The position numbers and the translations under genes are program-made. From Cellulosimicrobium funkei (GTDB lineage: Bacteria > Actinomycetota > Actinomycetes > Actinomycetales > Cellulomonadaceae), in assembly GCF_001019615.1 (NCBI RefSeq), contig NZ_JNBQ01000011.1:1-64000 (forward strand): 64,000 bases of DNA. Direction: 5' to 3'. A model generated the notes under the pieces. It saw only the letters and a list, made by a program, of their open reading frames with translations, was not told the DNA's origin and made no database searches. Positions 41,774 through 50,820 of this stretch are shown here, piece by piece. Each line of letters starts with the position of its first letter. Positions within the stretch are counted from its first letter, which is position 1.

Positions 41774-42757
41774 TCAGTACGCCGCGAGGATGTCCACGAC
41801 GAAGACGAGCGTCTCGCCCGCGAGCTCGTGCGTGTTCTCGTCGCTCTTCTCGCCGTAGCCGAGCGACGGCGGGATGACGAGGAGCACCTGGCTCCCGACG
41901 GTCTGGCCGGACAGGCCCTGGGTCCAGCCGGCGACGACGCCGCTCAGCGGGAAGGTCGAGGGCTCACCGCGGTCCCACGACGAGTCGAACTGCTCGCCGT
42001 CGAGCTTCCAGCCGGTGTAGTGCGCGATGACGGTCTGGTCCTCGGTGACCTCGGGGCCGGTGCCCTTGATGAGCGGCTGGACGACCAGCTCGGTCGGCGC
42101 GGTGTAGCCCTCGGGGATCTCGATCGACGGCTTGCCCGTGTCGTCGAGCGTGACGACGGGCAGGCCCTCGGCGGGCGTGACGGCCTCGCCCTCGGCGCGG
42201 TCCGGGACGTCCGCGGGGTCGGGGGCGACCGGGGCGTCCTTGACGGCGGTGACCTCGCCGACGGTGAGGATCGCCGTGCCGTCCTGGCCCGGCGCGGCGA
42301 ACAGGAAGCGGGTCCCGACCTTCTTGCCCACGAGGACCTCGATGAGCTGCGGGTACACGCTGTCGTCGAGCGGGACCGACTGCGCCGAGTCGTCCACCCA
42401 GGTCGACCCGACCTTGGAGCCGTCCGCGCCGGAGTACGCCGCCTGGTGCAGCGTGACCTCCTGGCCCTTGGCGATCTCGTCGCCGTCGCCGTCGTTCAGC
42501 GAGATCGCGGCCGCGCCCGACACCTCGAACGGCGTCTCGAACTCCACCGTCGGCTCGGCGCCCGGGTCGCCGGTGACCGTCACGGCCTCGAGCGCCGCGA
42601 CGTCCTCGGGCGCCGACGTCGCGGCGTCCGCGCTGTCGGTCTCGGACGGGCTCGGCGACGTCTCGTCGCCGGACCCGCCCTCCGACGAGCAGCCGGAGAG
42701 GACGAGGGCGGCGCCCAGGGTGAGCGCGGCGACGCCGCGCAGGGTGCGGTGCTTCAC
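41774..42757 (-). CDS. FKBP-type peptidyl-prolyl isomerase lipoprotein (two FKBP-like domains)
   Basis: 327 aa. Lipoprotein signal with LSGC, then an acidic Ser/Asp/Glu-rich linker. The first FKBP-like region (about residues 85-170) lacks most aromatic pocket residues and looks degenerate. The C-terminal domain is canonical: TVIAHYTGWKLDGEQFDSSWDRGEPSTFPL, VVAGWTQGLSGQTVGSQVLLVIPPSLGYG and TLVFVVDIL. It folds proteins outside the membrane. The GTG start at 42757 has AAGGA upstream and gives a proper signal. Confidence 0.92.
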   Translation of the reverse strand: MKHRTLRGVAALTLGAALVLSGCSSEGGSGDETSPSPSETDSADAATSAPEDVAALEAVTVTGDPGAEPTVEFETPFEVSGAAAISLNDGDGDEIAKGQEVTLHQAAYSGADGSKVGSTWVDDSAQSVPLDDSVYPQLIEVLVGKKVGTRFLFAAPGQDGTAILTVGEVTAVKDAPVAPDPADVPDRAEGEAVTPAEGLPVVTLDDTGKPSIEIPEGYTAPTELVVQPLIKGTGPEVTEDQTVIAHYTGWKLDGEQFDSSWDRGEPSTFPLSGVVAGWTQGLSGQTVGSQVLLVIPPSLGYGEKSDENTHELAGETLVFVVDILAAY

Positions 42758-43006
42758 GAGAGGGGGTCCTTCGGTCGGTGGGACGACGCGGGGTCGTCGG
42801 GTCTGGGCCGCACCCCGCAGGACGGCGGTCGTCGGCGTCCCGGGTCGGGGCCGCCTCGCGTCCGCGTGCCGGGTGCAGCACCGGCGCGGACACTCTAGCG
42901 GTCCTGCCTGGACACCCGCTGGGAGCCGCCGGCCCGACGGCTGCGCCCGTACGTCGCCCCGCCCGTCAGTCGCCCCCGCGCGCGGCGCCCGGGGGAGAAT
43001 GGGCGC

Positions 43007-43312
43007 ATGCCGTCCCGCCGACCGTCCCGCAAGCGACCCTGGGGAGCGGAGCCCGCACCCCTCGACCTGGACCGGGCTCTCGGCGGCGCGCGCCGCGAGT
43101 CCGGGGCCGACGGCGAGTGGCAGGTCCGGACCGTGCGCGGCGGGTCCAAGACCTACCTGTGCCCGGGGTGCAACCAGGAGATCCCGCCCGGGACGGGCCA
43201 CGTCGTGGCGTGGCAGGAGGACTCGTTCTTCGGCGCCGAGACGGCGCTCGACCACCGCCGGCACTGGCACACGTCGTGCTGGCAGGCGCGCGGGCGCCGT
43301 CGCCCCCGGTAG
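43007..43312 (+). CDS. Small zinc-ribbon-like protein
   Basis: 101 aa, basic at both ends. Putative zinc site from CPGC (residues ~52-55) with HWHTSC (~86-91). Between them, GTGHVVAWQEDSFFGAETALDHRRHWH resembles conserved actinobacterial proteins sometimes labelled ATP/GTP-binding, though no P-loop is present. Function unknown. It lies just upstream of a hydrolase gene. Confidence 0.75.
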   Translation: MPSRRPSRKRPWGAEPAPLDLDRALGGARRESGADGEWQVRTVRGGSKTYLCPGCNQEIPPGTGHVVAWQEDSFFGAETALDHRRHWHTSCWQARGRRRPR

Positions 43313-43331
43313 AGGTCCGCAGTGGACGAAC

Positions 43332-43337
43332 TAGGCT
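43332..43337 (+). promoter_or_regulatory. -10 box of a probable leaderless transcript
   Basis: TAGGCT ends 8 bases before ATG 43346 of the hydrolase gene; there is no Shine-Dalgarno. Confidence 0.4.
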
Positions 43338-43345
43338 CGACCCTG

Positions 43346-44203
43346 ATGAGCACCGCACCCGATCCCGCGCCCGCCGGAGCCGACGCACCGGCCGGTCCGA
43401 CCCCCATCCGGTCCCTGACGGTCCTGCCCGCACGGCGCGAGGACGTCGAGCTGCACACGGCGGACGGGCTGACGCTCGTCGGCGAGCTTGCGCTCCCCGC
43501 CGACCGCGACCCGGTCGCGACCCTCGTGACCCTCCACCCGCTGCCGACGCACGGCGGCTACATGGACTCGCACGTCTACCGGAAGGCGGCGTGGCGCCTG
43601 CCCGCGCTCGCCGACCTCGCGGTGCTGCGGTTCAACACGCGCGGGACGTCGTCGCCCCGCGGGACGAGCGAGGGTGCGTTCGACGGCGGCGAGGCCGAGC
43701 GCTTCGACGTCGCCGCGGCCATCGAGCTCGCGGAGTTCCGCGACCTGCCGCACCGCTGGCTCGTCGGGTGGTCGTTCGGGACCGAGCTCGCGCTCAAGCA
43801 CGGGACCGACCCGGCCGTGGAGGGCGCGATCCTGCTGTCGCCGCCGCTGCACCGCGCGACGGACGAGGACCTCGACCGGTGGGACGCGTTCGGCAAGCCG
43901 CTCGTGGTGCTCGTCCCCGAGCTCGACGACTACCTGCGCCCCGACGAGGCGCGCCGACGCTTCGCGCGCGTGCGCAACGCCGAGGTGATCGGCGTCGACG
44001 GCGCCAAGCACCTGTGGGTGGGGGAGCCGTCCGTGCGGCGCGTGCTCGACGAGATCGTGGGCCACGTCCGCCCCGGGTTCCCGCTGCCGCTGCCGACCGA
44101 GTGGTCCGGCGACGGGACCGGGGCCGTGACGGCCGAGCGTGACACCGCCGACTCCGACCAGGCGAGCTACGACGCGAGCCGGTCGGACGGCGTCGACGAC
44201 TGA
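43346..44203 (+). CDS. Alpha/beta hydrolase
   Basis: 285 aa. Alpha/beta fold with THPLPTHGGYMDSHVYR after strand 3, LRFNTRGTSSPRGTS, nucleophile elbow GWSFGTE (Ser near residue 141) and a late His in GAKHLWVGEP; an Asp in VPELDDYLRPDE completes a triad. Similar to the YpfH/dienelactone-like group. Substrate unknown. The ATG at 43346 is preferred over GTG 43322 because the -10 box sits between them. Confidence 0.8.
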   Translation: MSTAPDPAPAGADAPAGPTPIRSLTVLPARREDVELHTADGLTLVGELALPADRDPVATLVTLHPLPTHGGYMDSHVYRKAAWRLPALADLAVLRFNTRGTSSPRGTSEGAFDGGEAERFDVAAAIELAEFRDLPHRWLVGWSFGTELALKHGTDPAVEGAILLSPPLHRATDEDLDRWDAFGKPLVVLVPELDDYLRPDEARRRFARVRNAEVIGVDGAKHLWVGEPSVRRVLDEIVGHVRPGFPLPLPTEWSGDGTGAVTAERDTADSDQASYDASRSDGVDD

Positions 44204-44284
44204 CAGCCCCGGCGGGCCGGTCGCGGTCGTGGCACGGTGGGACGAGACCCGACGACGACGGACGCACGACCTGAGGAGGACGAC

Positions 44285-45073
44285 GTGACGACGGCCCCGC
44301 TCGAGACCTTCACGCTGCGCGAGGGGTACGGGACCCCGCTCGTGCTGCTGCACGGCTTCCCGCTGGACCACCGTATGTGGGCCGACGTCGCGGCCGCGCT
44401 GCCGGGCGAGCCCACCGTCGTCGCCGTCGACCTCCCGGGGCTCGGCGCGAGCCCGCTCGCGGGCGGTCCGCCGTCGATCGACGCCGCCGCCGACGCCACC
44501 GCCGCCGCGCTCACCGCGGCCGGGATCACGCGCGCGGTCGTCGCGGGGCTGTCGATGGGGGGCTACGTCGCCCTCGCGCTCGCGGAGCGGCACCCCGACC
44601 TGGTCGCCGGGCTCGGGCTCGTGGACACCAAGTCGACGGCCGACACCGACGAGGCCGCCGCGAACAGGCTGCGGATCGCGGACGACGCCGCGCGGTCCCA
44701 GACCGTCGACCCCGTCCTCGGCATGCCGGGCGTGATGCTCGGCGAGACGAGCAAGGCCGCGCGCAAGCACCTCACCGCGCGGCTCGAGGAGTGGATCCGC
44801 GGCCAGCGGCCCGACGGCGTCGCGTGGTCGCAGCGCGCGATGGCGGCCCGGCCGGACCGCACCCACGTCCTCGAGGGGTTCGCCGGCCCGGTGGCCGTCG
44901 TCGTGGGGGAGGAGGACGCGCTCACGCCCGCGGCCGAGGCGGAGCACATGGCCGACGCCGCGCCCGCCGCACAGCTGGTCCTCGTGCCCGGCGCCGGGCA
45001 CATGAGCGCGGTCGAGGACCCCGCGGCCGTGGCGGACGCCCTGGCCGACCTCCTGGCCCGCGCCGCGACCTGA
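44285..45073 (+). CDS. Alpha/beta hydrolase
   Basis: 262 aa, distinct from the preceding hydrolase. LVLLHGFPLDHRMW (oxyanion loop), DLPGLGASPL, nucleophile elbow GLSMGGY, GEEDALTP (acid) and PGAGHMSAVEDP (His). Esterase/lactonase type; substrate unknown. GAGGAGG precedes GTG 44285. Confidence 0.85.
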   Translation: MTTAPLETFTLREGYGTPLVLLHGFPLDHRMWADVAAALPGEPTVVAVDLPGLGASPLAGGPPSIDAAADATAAALTAAGITRAVVAGLSMGGYVALALAERHPDLVAGLGLVDTKSTADTDEAAANRLRIADDAARSQTVDPVLGMPGVMLGETSKAARKHLTARLEEWIRGQRPDGVAWSQRAMAARPDRTHVLEGFAGPVAVVVGEEDALTPAAEAEHMADAAPAAQLVLVPGAGHMSAVEDPAAVADALADLLARAAT

Positions 45074-45112
45074 CGGGTCGGGCCGTCCCCGGCGCTCCCG
45101 GGCCGCCGTCGG

Positions 45113-45559
45113 TCAGCGCCCGTCGAGCACCAGCGCGAGCGCGTCCGCGAGGTCGATCGACTCGCCGTCCCGGCCGCCCTTGCCCAGCACGAGCGGCGGG
45201 TCCGACGGCTCGACGTCCACCCCGCGGAGCCGCCCCAGCACGGTGCCGGGCACCCCGAGGACGTAGAACTCCCCGTGCTCGCCGACGGCGACGCTGCGGT
45301 TGCGGCGCAGGTACCAGCCCTTGAGCGGGGTCCGGTACGTGGCGCTGCCGTCGAACGACCGGGCGCGCAGCGGCTCGGGCGCGAGGCCGCGCTCACGAGC
45401 GCGCACCACGAACTCGGCGAGGAGCGCTCGTGCTGCTGCGCTCTCCCGCGCGCGCTGGCGGTCGAGCTCGCGTTGTTGGTGCGCGGCAGCCTCGGTCCGC
45501 TGCCGACGCCAGTCGTCGGCAGCGGACCCGGTGCGGCCCGAGGGGTCCGCGGAGGACAC
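45113..45559 (-). CDS. Conserved hypothetical protein
   Basis: 148 aa. N-terminal half is a charged helix (DDWRRQRTEAAAHQQRELDRQRARESAAARALLAEF). The C-terminal half has TPLKGWYLRRNRSVAVGEHGEFYVLGV and a Ser/Asp/Leu-rich end. No family function known. The GTG start lies 3 bases after the stop of the coiled-coil gene, so both form an operon. Confidence 0.7.
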   Translation of the reverse strand: MSSADPSGRTGSAADDWRRQRTEAAAHQQRELDRQRARESAAARALLAEFVVRARERGLAPEPLRARSFDGSATYRTPLKGWYLRRNRSVAVGEHGEFYVLGVPGTVLGRLRGVDVEPSDPPLVLGKGGRDGESIDLADALALVLDGR

Positions 45560-45562
45560 CGG

Positions 45563-46996
45563 TCAGGCCGGCGCGGGGGCGTCGGACTCGGACTCGGCCT
45601 CGGCCTCCGCCTGACCGGCGGAGCCCCGCTTCGTCGAGGCGCTCGACCCGCCCTTCGGGGCCGGCTCGTCGGCGACGACCGGGAACTCCGCCGTCATGAG
45701 CGTCGCCGCCCGCGCCTGCTGCGCGGGCGTGCCCGCGGGCACCGCCGCCTTCTTCGTGGCGGGAGCCTTCGCGGCCTCGGCCTCGCCGCCGAGGAGCCCC
45801 CGCAGCTCGTCGAGGTAGGTGTTGATCGAGTCGTGCTGGCGCGTGAGGTCCTCGAGCTGGCGCTGGGCCACGTTGCGCTGCTGCTCGGCCTCCGCCTTCG
45901 CGTCGCTCACCGTCTGGTCCGCGAACGACCGCGCCTCGGCGACGATCTGGTCCGCGTTGCGACGGGCCGTCGACATGAGGTCCTTGACGTACGCGTCGGA
46001 CTCCCGGCGGACCTTCTCGGCCTGCTCCAGCGCGAGCGCGACGCGCTTCTCGGCCTCCGCCGCGTGCTCCTCGGCCGTGGAGACCAGCTTCTCCGTCTCG
46101 GCCTTGGCGGCGGCGTGCCGCTCCGCGTTCTCGCGCTCCGCCTCCTCGCGGCGACGCACGACCTCGAGCTCGGCGTCGGCGAGCGCGGTGCGGGCCTTGT
46201 CGCGCAGCTCCTCCATCTCCGACGTGACCGCGTTGGCGGCCTCGGTCGCCTTGCGCTGCGCCTCGTCGACCTGGCGCTGCGCCTCGCGACGCGCGTTCTC
46301 CAGGAGCTCGGCGGACTCGCGCTCGGCGGACTCGCGCTGGGCGGCGGTCTCCGCCGCCACACGGGCGCGCAGCTCGGCGGCCTCGCGCTCGGTGGTCACG
46401 CGCAGCTCCGTCGTCTCGCGCTCCGCCGTCGCCTTCAGCGTCCCGAGCTCGCGCTCGAGCGACGCGCGGCGCTCGCTCTCCTCGGTGGCGATGGCGCTCT
46501 GGATGCGCGCGGCCTCGCGCTCGGCGGAGCCGACGAACTCCTCGGCCCGGCGCTGGGCGCTGAGCAGCGTGCCCTCGGCCTCCGACGCGCTCGTGGCGCG
46601 GACCTCCTCGGACTCGAGCCGCGCGCTGTTGAGAAGCTCCGCGACCTCGTTCTCGGCGCGGGAGCGCACCTGCCCGGCCGACAGCTTGGCGCGCGCCATG
46701 ATGTCGGCCGCCTGGGCGTTGGCCTGGGAGAGGATGTCCGCGGACTGCTCCTCTGCCGAGCGCATGAGCTGCTCGATGCGGGAGCCGAGGCCGGCGTACG
46801 AGGGGCGCTCCGCCTCGCGGAGCTGCCGCTGGGCGTCGGAGAGCTCGCTCGTGAGCTGCATGGCGCGGGCGTCCGCGGCCTCGACGCGCGAGCGCGCGTC
46901 CTCCACGGCCTTCTCCAGCTTTGCGAGCTGAGCCTCGACCTGGACGCGGTCGTAGCCGCGCATCGTGATGGGGAAGAGCGTGCGCTCGTCGGACAC
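45563..46996 (-). CDS. DivIVA-domain long coiled-coil protein
   Basis: 477 aa. Short N-terminal DivIVA-like segment (FPITMRGYDRVQVEAQLAKLEKAVEDAR), then about 380 residues of almost unbroken Ala/Glu/Arg-rich coiled coil with many ERE/RRA repeats, then a disordered Lys/Ser/Ala tail. Such proteins mark cell poles or septa and scaffold wall growth in Actinobacteria; the role here is inferred. The GTG start at 46996 has GGAGG 8 bases upstream. It is divergent from the membrane protein gene at 47373. Confidence 0.85.
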   Translation of the reverse strand: MSDERTLFPITMRGYDRVQVEAQLAKLEKAVEDARSRVEAADARAMQLTSELSDAQRQLREAERPSYAGLGSRIEQLMRSAEEQSADILSQANAQAADIMARAKLSAGQVRSRAENEVAELLNSARLESEEVRATSASEAEGTLLSAQRRAEEFVGSAEREAARIQSAIATEESERRASLERELGTLKATAERETTELRVTTEREAAELRARVAAETAAQRESAERESAELLENARREAQRQVDEAQRKATEAANAVTSEMEELRDKARTALADAELEVVRRREEAERENAERHAAAKAETEKLVSTAEEHAAEAEKRVALALEQAEKVRRESDAYVKDLMSTARRNADQIVAEARSFADQTVSDAKAEAEQQRNVAQRQLEDLTRQHDSINTYLDELRGLLGGEAEAAKAPATKKAAVPAGTPAQQARAATLMTAEFPVVADEPAPKGGSSASTKRGSAGQAEAEAESESDAPAPA

Positions 46997-47372
46997 GTCG
47001 ATGACCTCCGGTGCTGGTTCGTCGCGGCGTCCGCCGCCGGGCGGCGTCCCTCGCGAGGAGGGAGGGCGCGGCGGTCGTGCCACGGCCCCGCCGTGCTCCG
47101 ACCAGGATACGGGGATCGCGCTGTCCTGAATACCCGGATTGGAGCAGGTGAGACGATGGTCGCAGTGCTGCGGGACGGACGGCACAGGGCGAGGCGGCAG
47201 GCTGGTCCGGCGGCGTCGCGCGCCCCCTTCCCTGAAGGTCGGCTGACGAGCGTGGGACCGTGGGGAGAGGGGCTCGTGAACGGATCGTGAGGATCCGCGC
47301 CCGATGCCCCGCGGTCGATCTACGAGGGGTTCCGCACCTATTCTGGAACGTCGATCGACGAAGGGAAGCTCG
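46997..47372. other. Divergent intergenic region with a candidate -10 box
   Basis: About 376 bases without a convincing gene, carrying outward promoters for the coiled-coil gene and the repeat-containing membrane protein. A -10-like TATTCT lies at 47339-47344. Short inverted repeats such as GGATC..GATCC around 47283-47296 are present. I see no operator. Confidence 0.4.
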
Positions 47373-48611
47373 GTGCTGCAACGAATCATCGCCGCCCTCC
47401 TGCTCGTGGGAGGGCTGGTGGCCGTCGGCCTCGGCGTCGCGTCCGCCACGGTGTGGCGGGACAGCGACACGGTCGTGGCGACCACGGCCTACACGGGGGA
47501 CGGCACCATGCTCGTCACCGAGCCCGGGGTCCTGGACCTCGTGGCCGAGGACGTGACGATCCGTGCCACGGCACCGGGCGAGCAGCAGGTCACCCTCGCG
47601 ATCGGCCGCGAGGTCGACGTGACGGGATGGGTCGGGGAGGACGCCCACGGCGTCGTCACCGGGCTCAGCGACTGGGACGCGCTCGCGACCCGTGCGGCCG
47701 AGCCGGCCGCCGCGGAGGAGCCCGCCGAGGGCGAGACGCCCGCCGAGGGCGAGAGCCCTGCCGAGGGGGAGACCCCGGCCGAGGACGCGCCCGCCGAGGG
47801 CGAGACGCCTGCCGAGGGCGAGGCGGCCGAGGGGGAGACCCCTGCGGACGGCGAGACCCCCGCCGAGGGCGAGACCCCGGCCGAGACGGCCGTCGTCGGC
47901 GTCGACCCCGCCGGGTCGGACATGTGGTTCGAGGAGTCGACGGGCGCGGGTTCGGCGAGCCTGCGCTGGTCCGACCAGCCCGGCCGCTGGCAGCTGCTCG
48001 TGGCCGGCGTCGGTGAGGGTGCCGTCGCCCCGACGCTCGAGCTCTCCTGGCCGCGCCAGGTCGAGACGCCGTACCTGTGGCCGGGCGTCATCGGCGGTGC
48101 GGTCCTCATCCTCCTGGGCCTCGGGATCGGCGCGGCGAGCCTGCGACCGAAGCGCCGCGGCCCGTCGGGGCGCGGCACCGCGACGTCGGCCACTCCTGCG
48201 GTCGCCCCGGCCGCGGCTGCGCCGGGAACGGCGTCGGGCGAGCGCGACGGCGACGCGTCCGACGGCGAGGTGCCGACCGACACCGCGCAGGTGCGCATGC
48301 TCACGCGACGCGAGCTGCGCGAGCGCGAGGAGGCCGAGCGGCTCGCCCAGCAGCAGACGCGCGCCCAGAAGCCCCGGCGCGCGTGGCTCACCGGCCAGAT
48401 CCCGATCGTCGCGCGGGGCGAGCGGCGACCCAAGACCGCGGCGCAGCCGGCCGTCGACGCGGCGGACGGGCACCCGACCACCCAGGACAGCGCGACGACG
48501 CGTGCCGACGCCTGGCGTCGGGCGTGGGGATTCACCCCGGGCAGCACGGGGTCGGGCGAGGCACCTGACGCGCAGCGCGACACGGACGAGACGAAGGACA
48601 GCACCCGATGA
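47373..48611 (+). CDS. Repeat-containing two-helix membrane protein
   Basis: 412 aa. N-terminal membrane helix (RIIAALLLVGGLVAVGLGVASATVW), an extracytoplasmic beta-rich domain split by about ten PAEGET-like repeats, a second helix (LWPGVIGGAVLILLGLGIGAASL) and a basic cytoplasmic tail with TRRELREREEAERLAQQQ and GQIPIVARGE. No function known. The GTG at 47373 follows GGGAAG. Its stop overlaps the lipoprotein ATG (ATGA), so the pair is coupled. Confidence 0.75.
   Translation: MLQRIIAALLLVGGLVAVGLGVASATVWRDSDTVVATTAYTGDGTMLVTEPGVLDLVAEDVTIRATAPGEQQVTLAIGREVDVTGWVGEDAHGVVTGLSDWDALATRAAEPAAAEEPAEGETPAEGESPAEGETPAEDAPAEGETPAEGEAAEGETPADGETPAEGETPAETAVVGVDPAGSDMWFEESTGAGSASLRWSDQPGRWQLLVAGVGEGAVAPTLELSWPRQVETPYLWPGVIGGAVLILLGLGIGAASLRPKRRGPSGRGTATSATPAVAPAAAAPGTASGERDGDASDGEVPTDTAQVRMLTRRELREREEAERLAQQQTRAQKPRRAWLTGQIPIVARGERRPKTAAQPAVDAADGHPTTQDSATTRADAWRRAWGFTPGSTGSGEAPDAQRDTDETKDSTR
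47715..47896 (+). repeat. In-frame EGETPA-encoding repeat tract
   Basis: About ten degenerate copies of a 15-18-base unit (GAGGGCGAGACSCCSGCC-like) coding for PAEGET/ESP/EDA variants inside the membrane protein gene. All are in frame, so copy changes would lengthen or shorten an extracellular spacer. Confidence 0.75.
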
Positions 48612-49645
48612 TCAGCACCGCCCGCGACACGGCACGCCCGCGCGGCGCGCGCCGGTACCTCGCCGGGGTGGCCGGCGGTCTGGTCGGCGCGCTCCTGCTC
48701 GCCGCCTGCTCCGCCCCGCTGCCGACGGCGCAGCCCGACCCGACCCAGGACCCGCCCCCTCCCGTCCTCTCCGAGGCGCAGGAGACCGTGGTGCTCGACG
48801 CGGTCGCCTCGGCGCTCGCCGCGGCGAGCGAGGCGAACGACCCCAAGCAGCTCGAGGGCCGCGTCACCGGCCCGGCGCTCGCCATCCGCACGAGCCAGCT
48901 CGCCGTCGCGGCCGCACGCGGCAACGCAGACCTTGTGACGGAGCTGCCGACCGAGGCCCAGCAGGTCGTCATCCCGACGACGCAGACCTGGCCCCGCACC
49001 TCGTACGCCGTGAGCGTCCAGCCCGAGAGCCTCCAGACGCCTCGACTGTCGGTGCTCGAGCAGGCCGGCGCGCGGGATCCCTACCAGCTCTGGGCGTGGG
49101 TCCGGCTGCTCCCCGGCGTGACGATGCCGAGCTTCGCGGACCCGAGCATCGGGAGCGAAGCCGTCGCACCCGACGACTCGAGCCTTCTCGTCACGCCCAC
49201 GGACGCCGTCGCGCAGTACGCCGACGTGCTCAACCTGGGGACGGGCTCCGGCTACGCCGAGTCGTTCGAGGACGACTCGTTCCGCACCCTCCTCGCGGAG
49301 CGCGCCCAGGCCTGGACGACGGCGCTCGAGCCCGCGGCCGGAAAGTACGCGCTGACGTTCACGCCCAACGCCGACGAGCCGGTCCGCTCGGTCCGCACCG
49401 CGGACGGCGGCGCGCTCGTGGTGGGGGCCATGACGTCGCAGGAGTCGATGACGGCGGAGGAGGGGGCGCAGGTCCCGCCCGACACCGAGACGATCAAGGC
49501 GCTCTACGGCGACAAGACCCCGACGAACGTGCTCAAGGTCGGGTACCAGGACGTCGTCGCGCTCTACGTCCCGCCCGCAGGGTCGGAGGAGAAGATCCGC
49601 GTCGTGGGCAACGAGCACGTCGCGACGTCCGTCGCGAACAGCTGA
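48608..49645 (+). CDS. Putative lipoprotein
   Basis: 345 aa. Long Arg-containing leader, hydrophobic stretch and lipobox LLAAC with a Pro/Thr-rich tether. The body has ALAIRTSQLAVAAARGNADLVTELP and YALTFTPNADEPVRSVRTADGGALVVGAM. No recognised family; similar paired membrane protein/lipoprotein genes occur beside thioredoxin-TPR genes in related Actinobacteria. Translationally coupled to the previous gene. Confidence 0.75.
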   Translation: MISTARDTARPRGARRYLAGVAGGLVGALLLAACSAPLPTAQPDPTQDPPPPVLSEAQETVVLDAVASALAAASEANDPKQLEGRVTGPALAIRTSQLAVAAARGNADLVTELPTEAQQVVIPTTQTWPRTSYAVSVQPESLQTPRLSVLEQAGARDPYQLWAWVRLLPGVTMPSFADPSIGSEAVAPDDSSLLVTPTDAVAQYADVLNLGTGSGYAESFEDDSFRTLLAERAQAWTTALEPAAGKYALTFTPNADEPVRSVRTADGGALVVGAMTSQESMTAEEGAQVPPDTETIKALYGDKTPTNVLKVGYQDVVALYVPPAGSEEKIRVVGNEHVATSVANS

Positions 49646-49652
49646 CCCTCCC

Positions 49653-49658
49653 TAGGAT
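49653..49658 (+). promoter_or_regulatory. -10 box of a probable leaderless transcript
   Basis: TAGGAT ends 7 bases before ATG 49666 of the thioredoxin-TPR gene. Confidence 0.4.
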
Positions 49659-49665
49659 TGCGTCC

Positions 49666-50616
49666 ATGAGCGAACCTACCCAGCAGCCCGCGTTCGACGT
49701 GCGCGGAGCGGTCGACCTGTCCGCGCTGAACCGGCCGCAGTCCCCGCCGCCGGGGGAGGAGGGCGGCGCGCCCGCGGCCGGAGGCTACGTCGTCGACGTC
49801 ACGGACGAGACGTTCGGCCAGCTCGTCCAGGACTCGACGCAGTACCCGGTCGTCGTCCTGCTGTGGATCCCGACCGACCAGGCGAACGCGCAGCTCGGGA
49901 CCGACCTCGGCGCGCTGGCGGACGAGTACGCCGGCCGCTTCCTCCTGGCCCGCGTCGACGCCCAGGCGTACCCGCAGATCACCGCCGCGTTCCAGGTCCA
50001 GGGCGTCCCGACCGTCGTCGCGATCCTCCAGGGCCAGCCGGTGCCGCTCTTCCAGGGCGCCGCGCCCGTGGAGCAGGTGCGCTCGGTGATCGACCAGGTG
50101 CTCCAGGCCGCCGAGGCGAACGGCGTCACCGGCCGGGCGCCGGCCCAGGGCGGCGACGGGGAGCCGGTGCCCGCCGAGCCGGCCCCGGAGCCCGAGCCCG
50201 AGCTCCCGCCGCTGCACCAGGAGGCGTACGACGCGATCGAGCGCGACGACCTCGACGCCGCCGTCGCGGCCTACGAGAAGGCGATCAAGCAGGACCCGCG
50301 CGACGCGCTCGCCGTCGCGGGTCTCGCCCAGGTGCGGCTCCTCCAGCGCACGCGCGACGCCGACCTCGGGACCGTCCGCGCTGCGGCCGCCGCCGCACCG
50401 CAGGACGTCGACGCCCAGCTCGCCATCGCCGACCTCGACATCCTCGGCGGCCACGTCGACGACGCGCTCGGCCGCCTGCTCGACCTCCTCCCCGGCGCCG
50501 ACGCCGACGCCAAGGAGAAGCTGCGCGTGCGCCTCCTCGACTACTTCGAGGTCGTCGGCCCCACCGACCCGCGCGTCGGCAAGGCCCGCCAGCGCCTCGC
50601 GATCAGCCTCTACTGA
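49666..50616 (+). CDS. Thioredoxin-like protein with TPR region (YbbN/CnoX type)
   Basis: 316 aa. Thioredoxin fold at about residues 40-150 (VVLLWIPTDQANAQ, FLLARVDAQAYPQITAAFQVQGVPTVVAILQG), but the active-site CxxC is replaced by IPTD, so it cannot catalyse disulfide exchange. After a Pro/Glu linker, TPR-like helices follow (AYDAIERDDLDAAVAAYEKAIKQDPRDALAVAGLAQV). This is the layout of CnoX/YbbN holdases that hand clients to chaperones. Role inferred from family. Confidence 0.9.
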   Translation: MSEPTQQPAFDVRGAVDLSALNRPQSPPPGEEGGAPAAGGYVVDVTDETFGQLVQDSTQYPVVVLLWIPTDQANAQLGTDLGALADEYAGRFLLARVDAQAYPQITAAFQVQGVPTVVAILQGQPVPLFQGAAPVEQVRSVIDQVLQAAEANGVTGRAPAQGGDGEPVPAEPAPEPEPELPPLHQEAYDAIERDDLDAAVAAYEKAIKQDPRDALAVAGLAQVRLLQRTRDADLGTVRAAAAAAPQDVDAQLAIADLDILGGHVDDALGRLLDLLPGADADAKEKLRVRLLDYFEVVGPTDPRVGKARQRLAISLY

Positions 50617-50644
50617 CGCACCTCCACCTGCACGCGGACGATCA

Positions 50645-50673
50645 GCGGCCGGTCACCCACGGTGACCGGCCGC
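50645..50673. terminator. Terminator after the thioredoxin-TPR gene
   Basis: Perfect 13-bp stem GCGGCCGGTCACC (50645-50657) with 50661-50673 and a 3-base loop. Confidence 0.75.
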
Positions 50674-50714
50674 CGTCGCGCTGAGGAGGCAGCGCGGAAG
50701 GTGAGACGAAGCCG

Positions 50715-50811
50715 GGTGGGTGGGGTGGTGGCGCCGGGTCGTGGCGGGCCTGGCGGGAGCCGCGAGGGACGAGCGGCGGATGGTAGACCCGGCGCCACCA
50801 CCCCACCCACC
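50715..50811. repeat. Perfect 26-bp inverted repeat between convergent genes
   Basis: Arms 50715-50740 and 50786-50811 are exact complements around a 45-base centre. The left arm starts GGTGGGTGGGGTGGTGG, a G-run pattern able to form a quadruplex, and ends GCGCCGGGTC. It lies between the thioredoxin-TPR gene and glgB and could end transcription from either side. Confidence 0.8.
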
Positions 50812-50820
50812 ACCCAGGGT

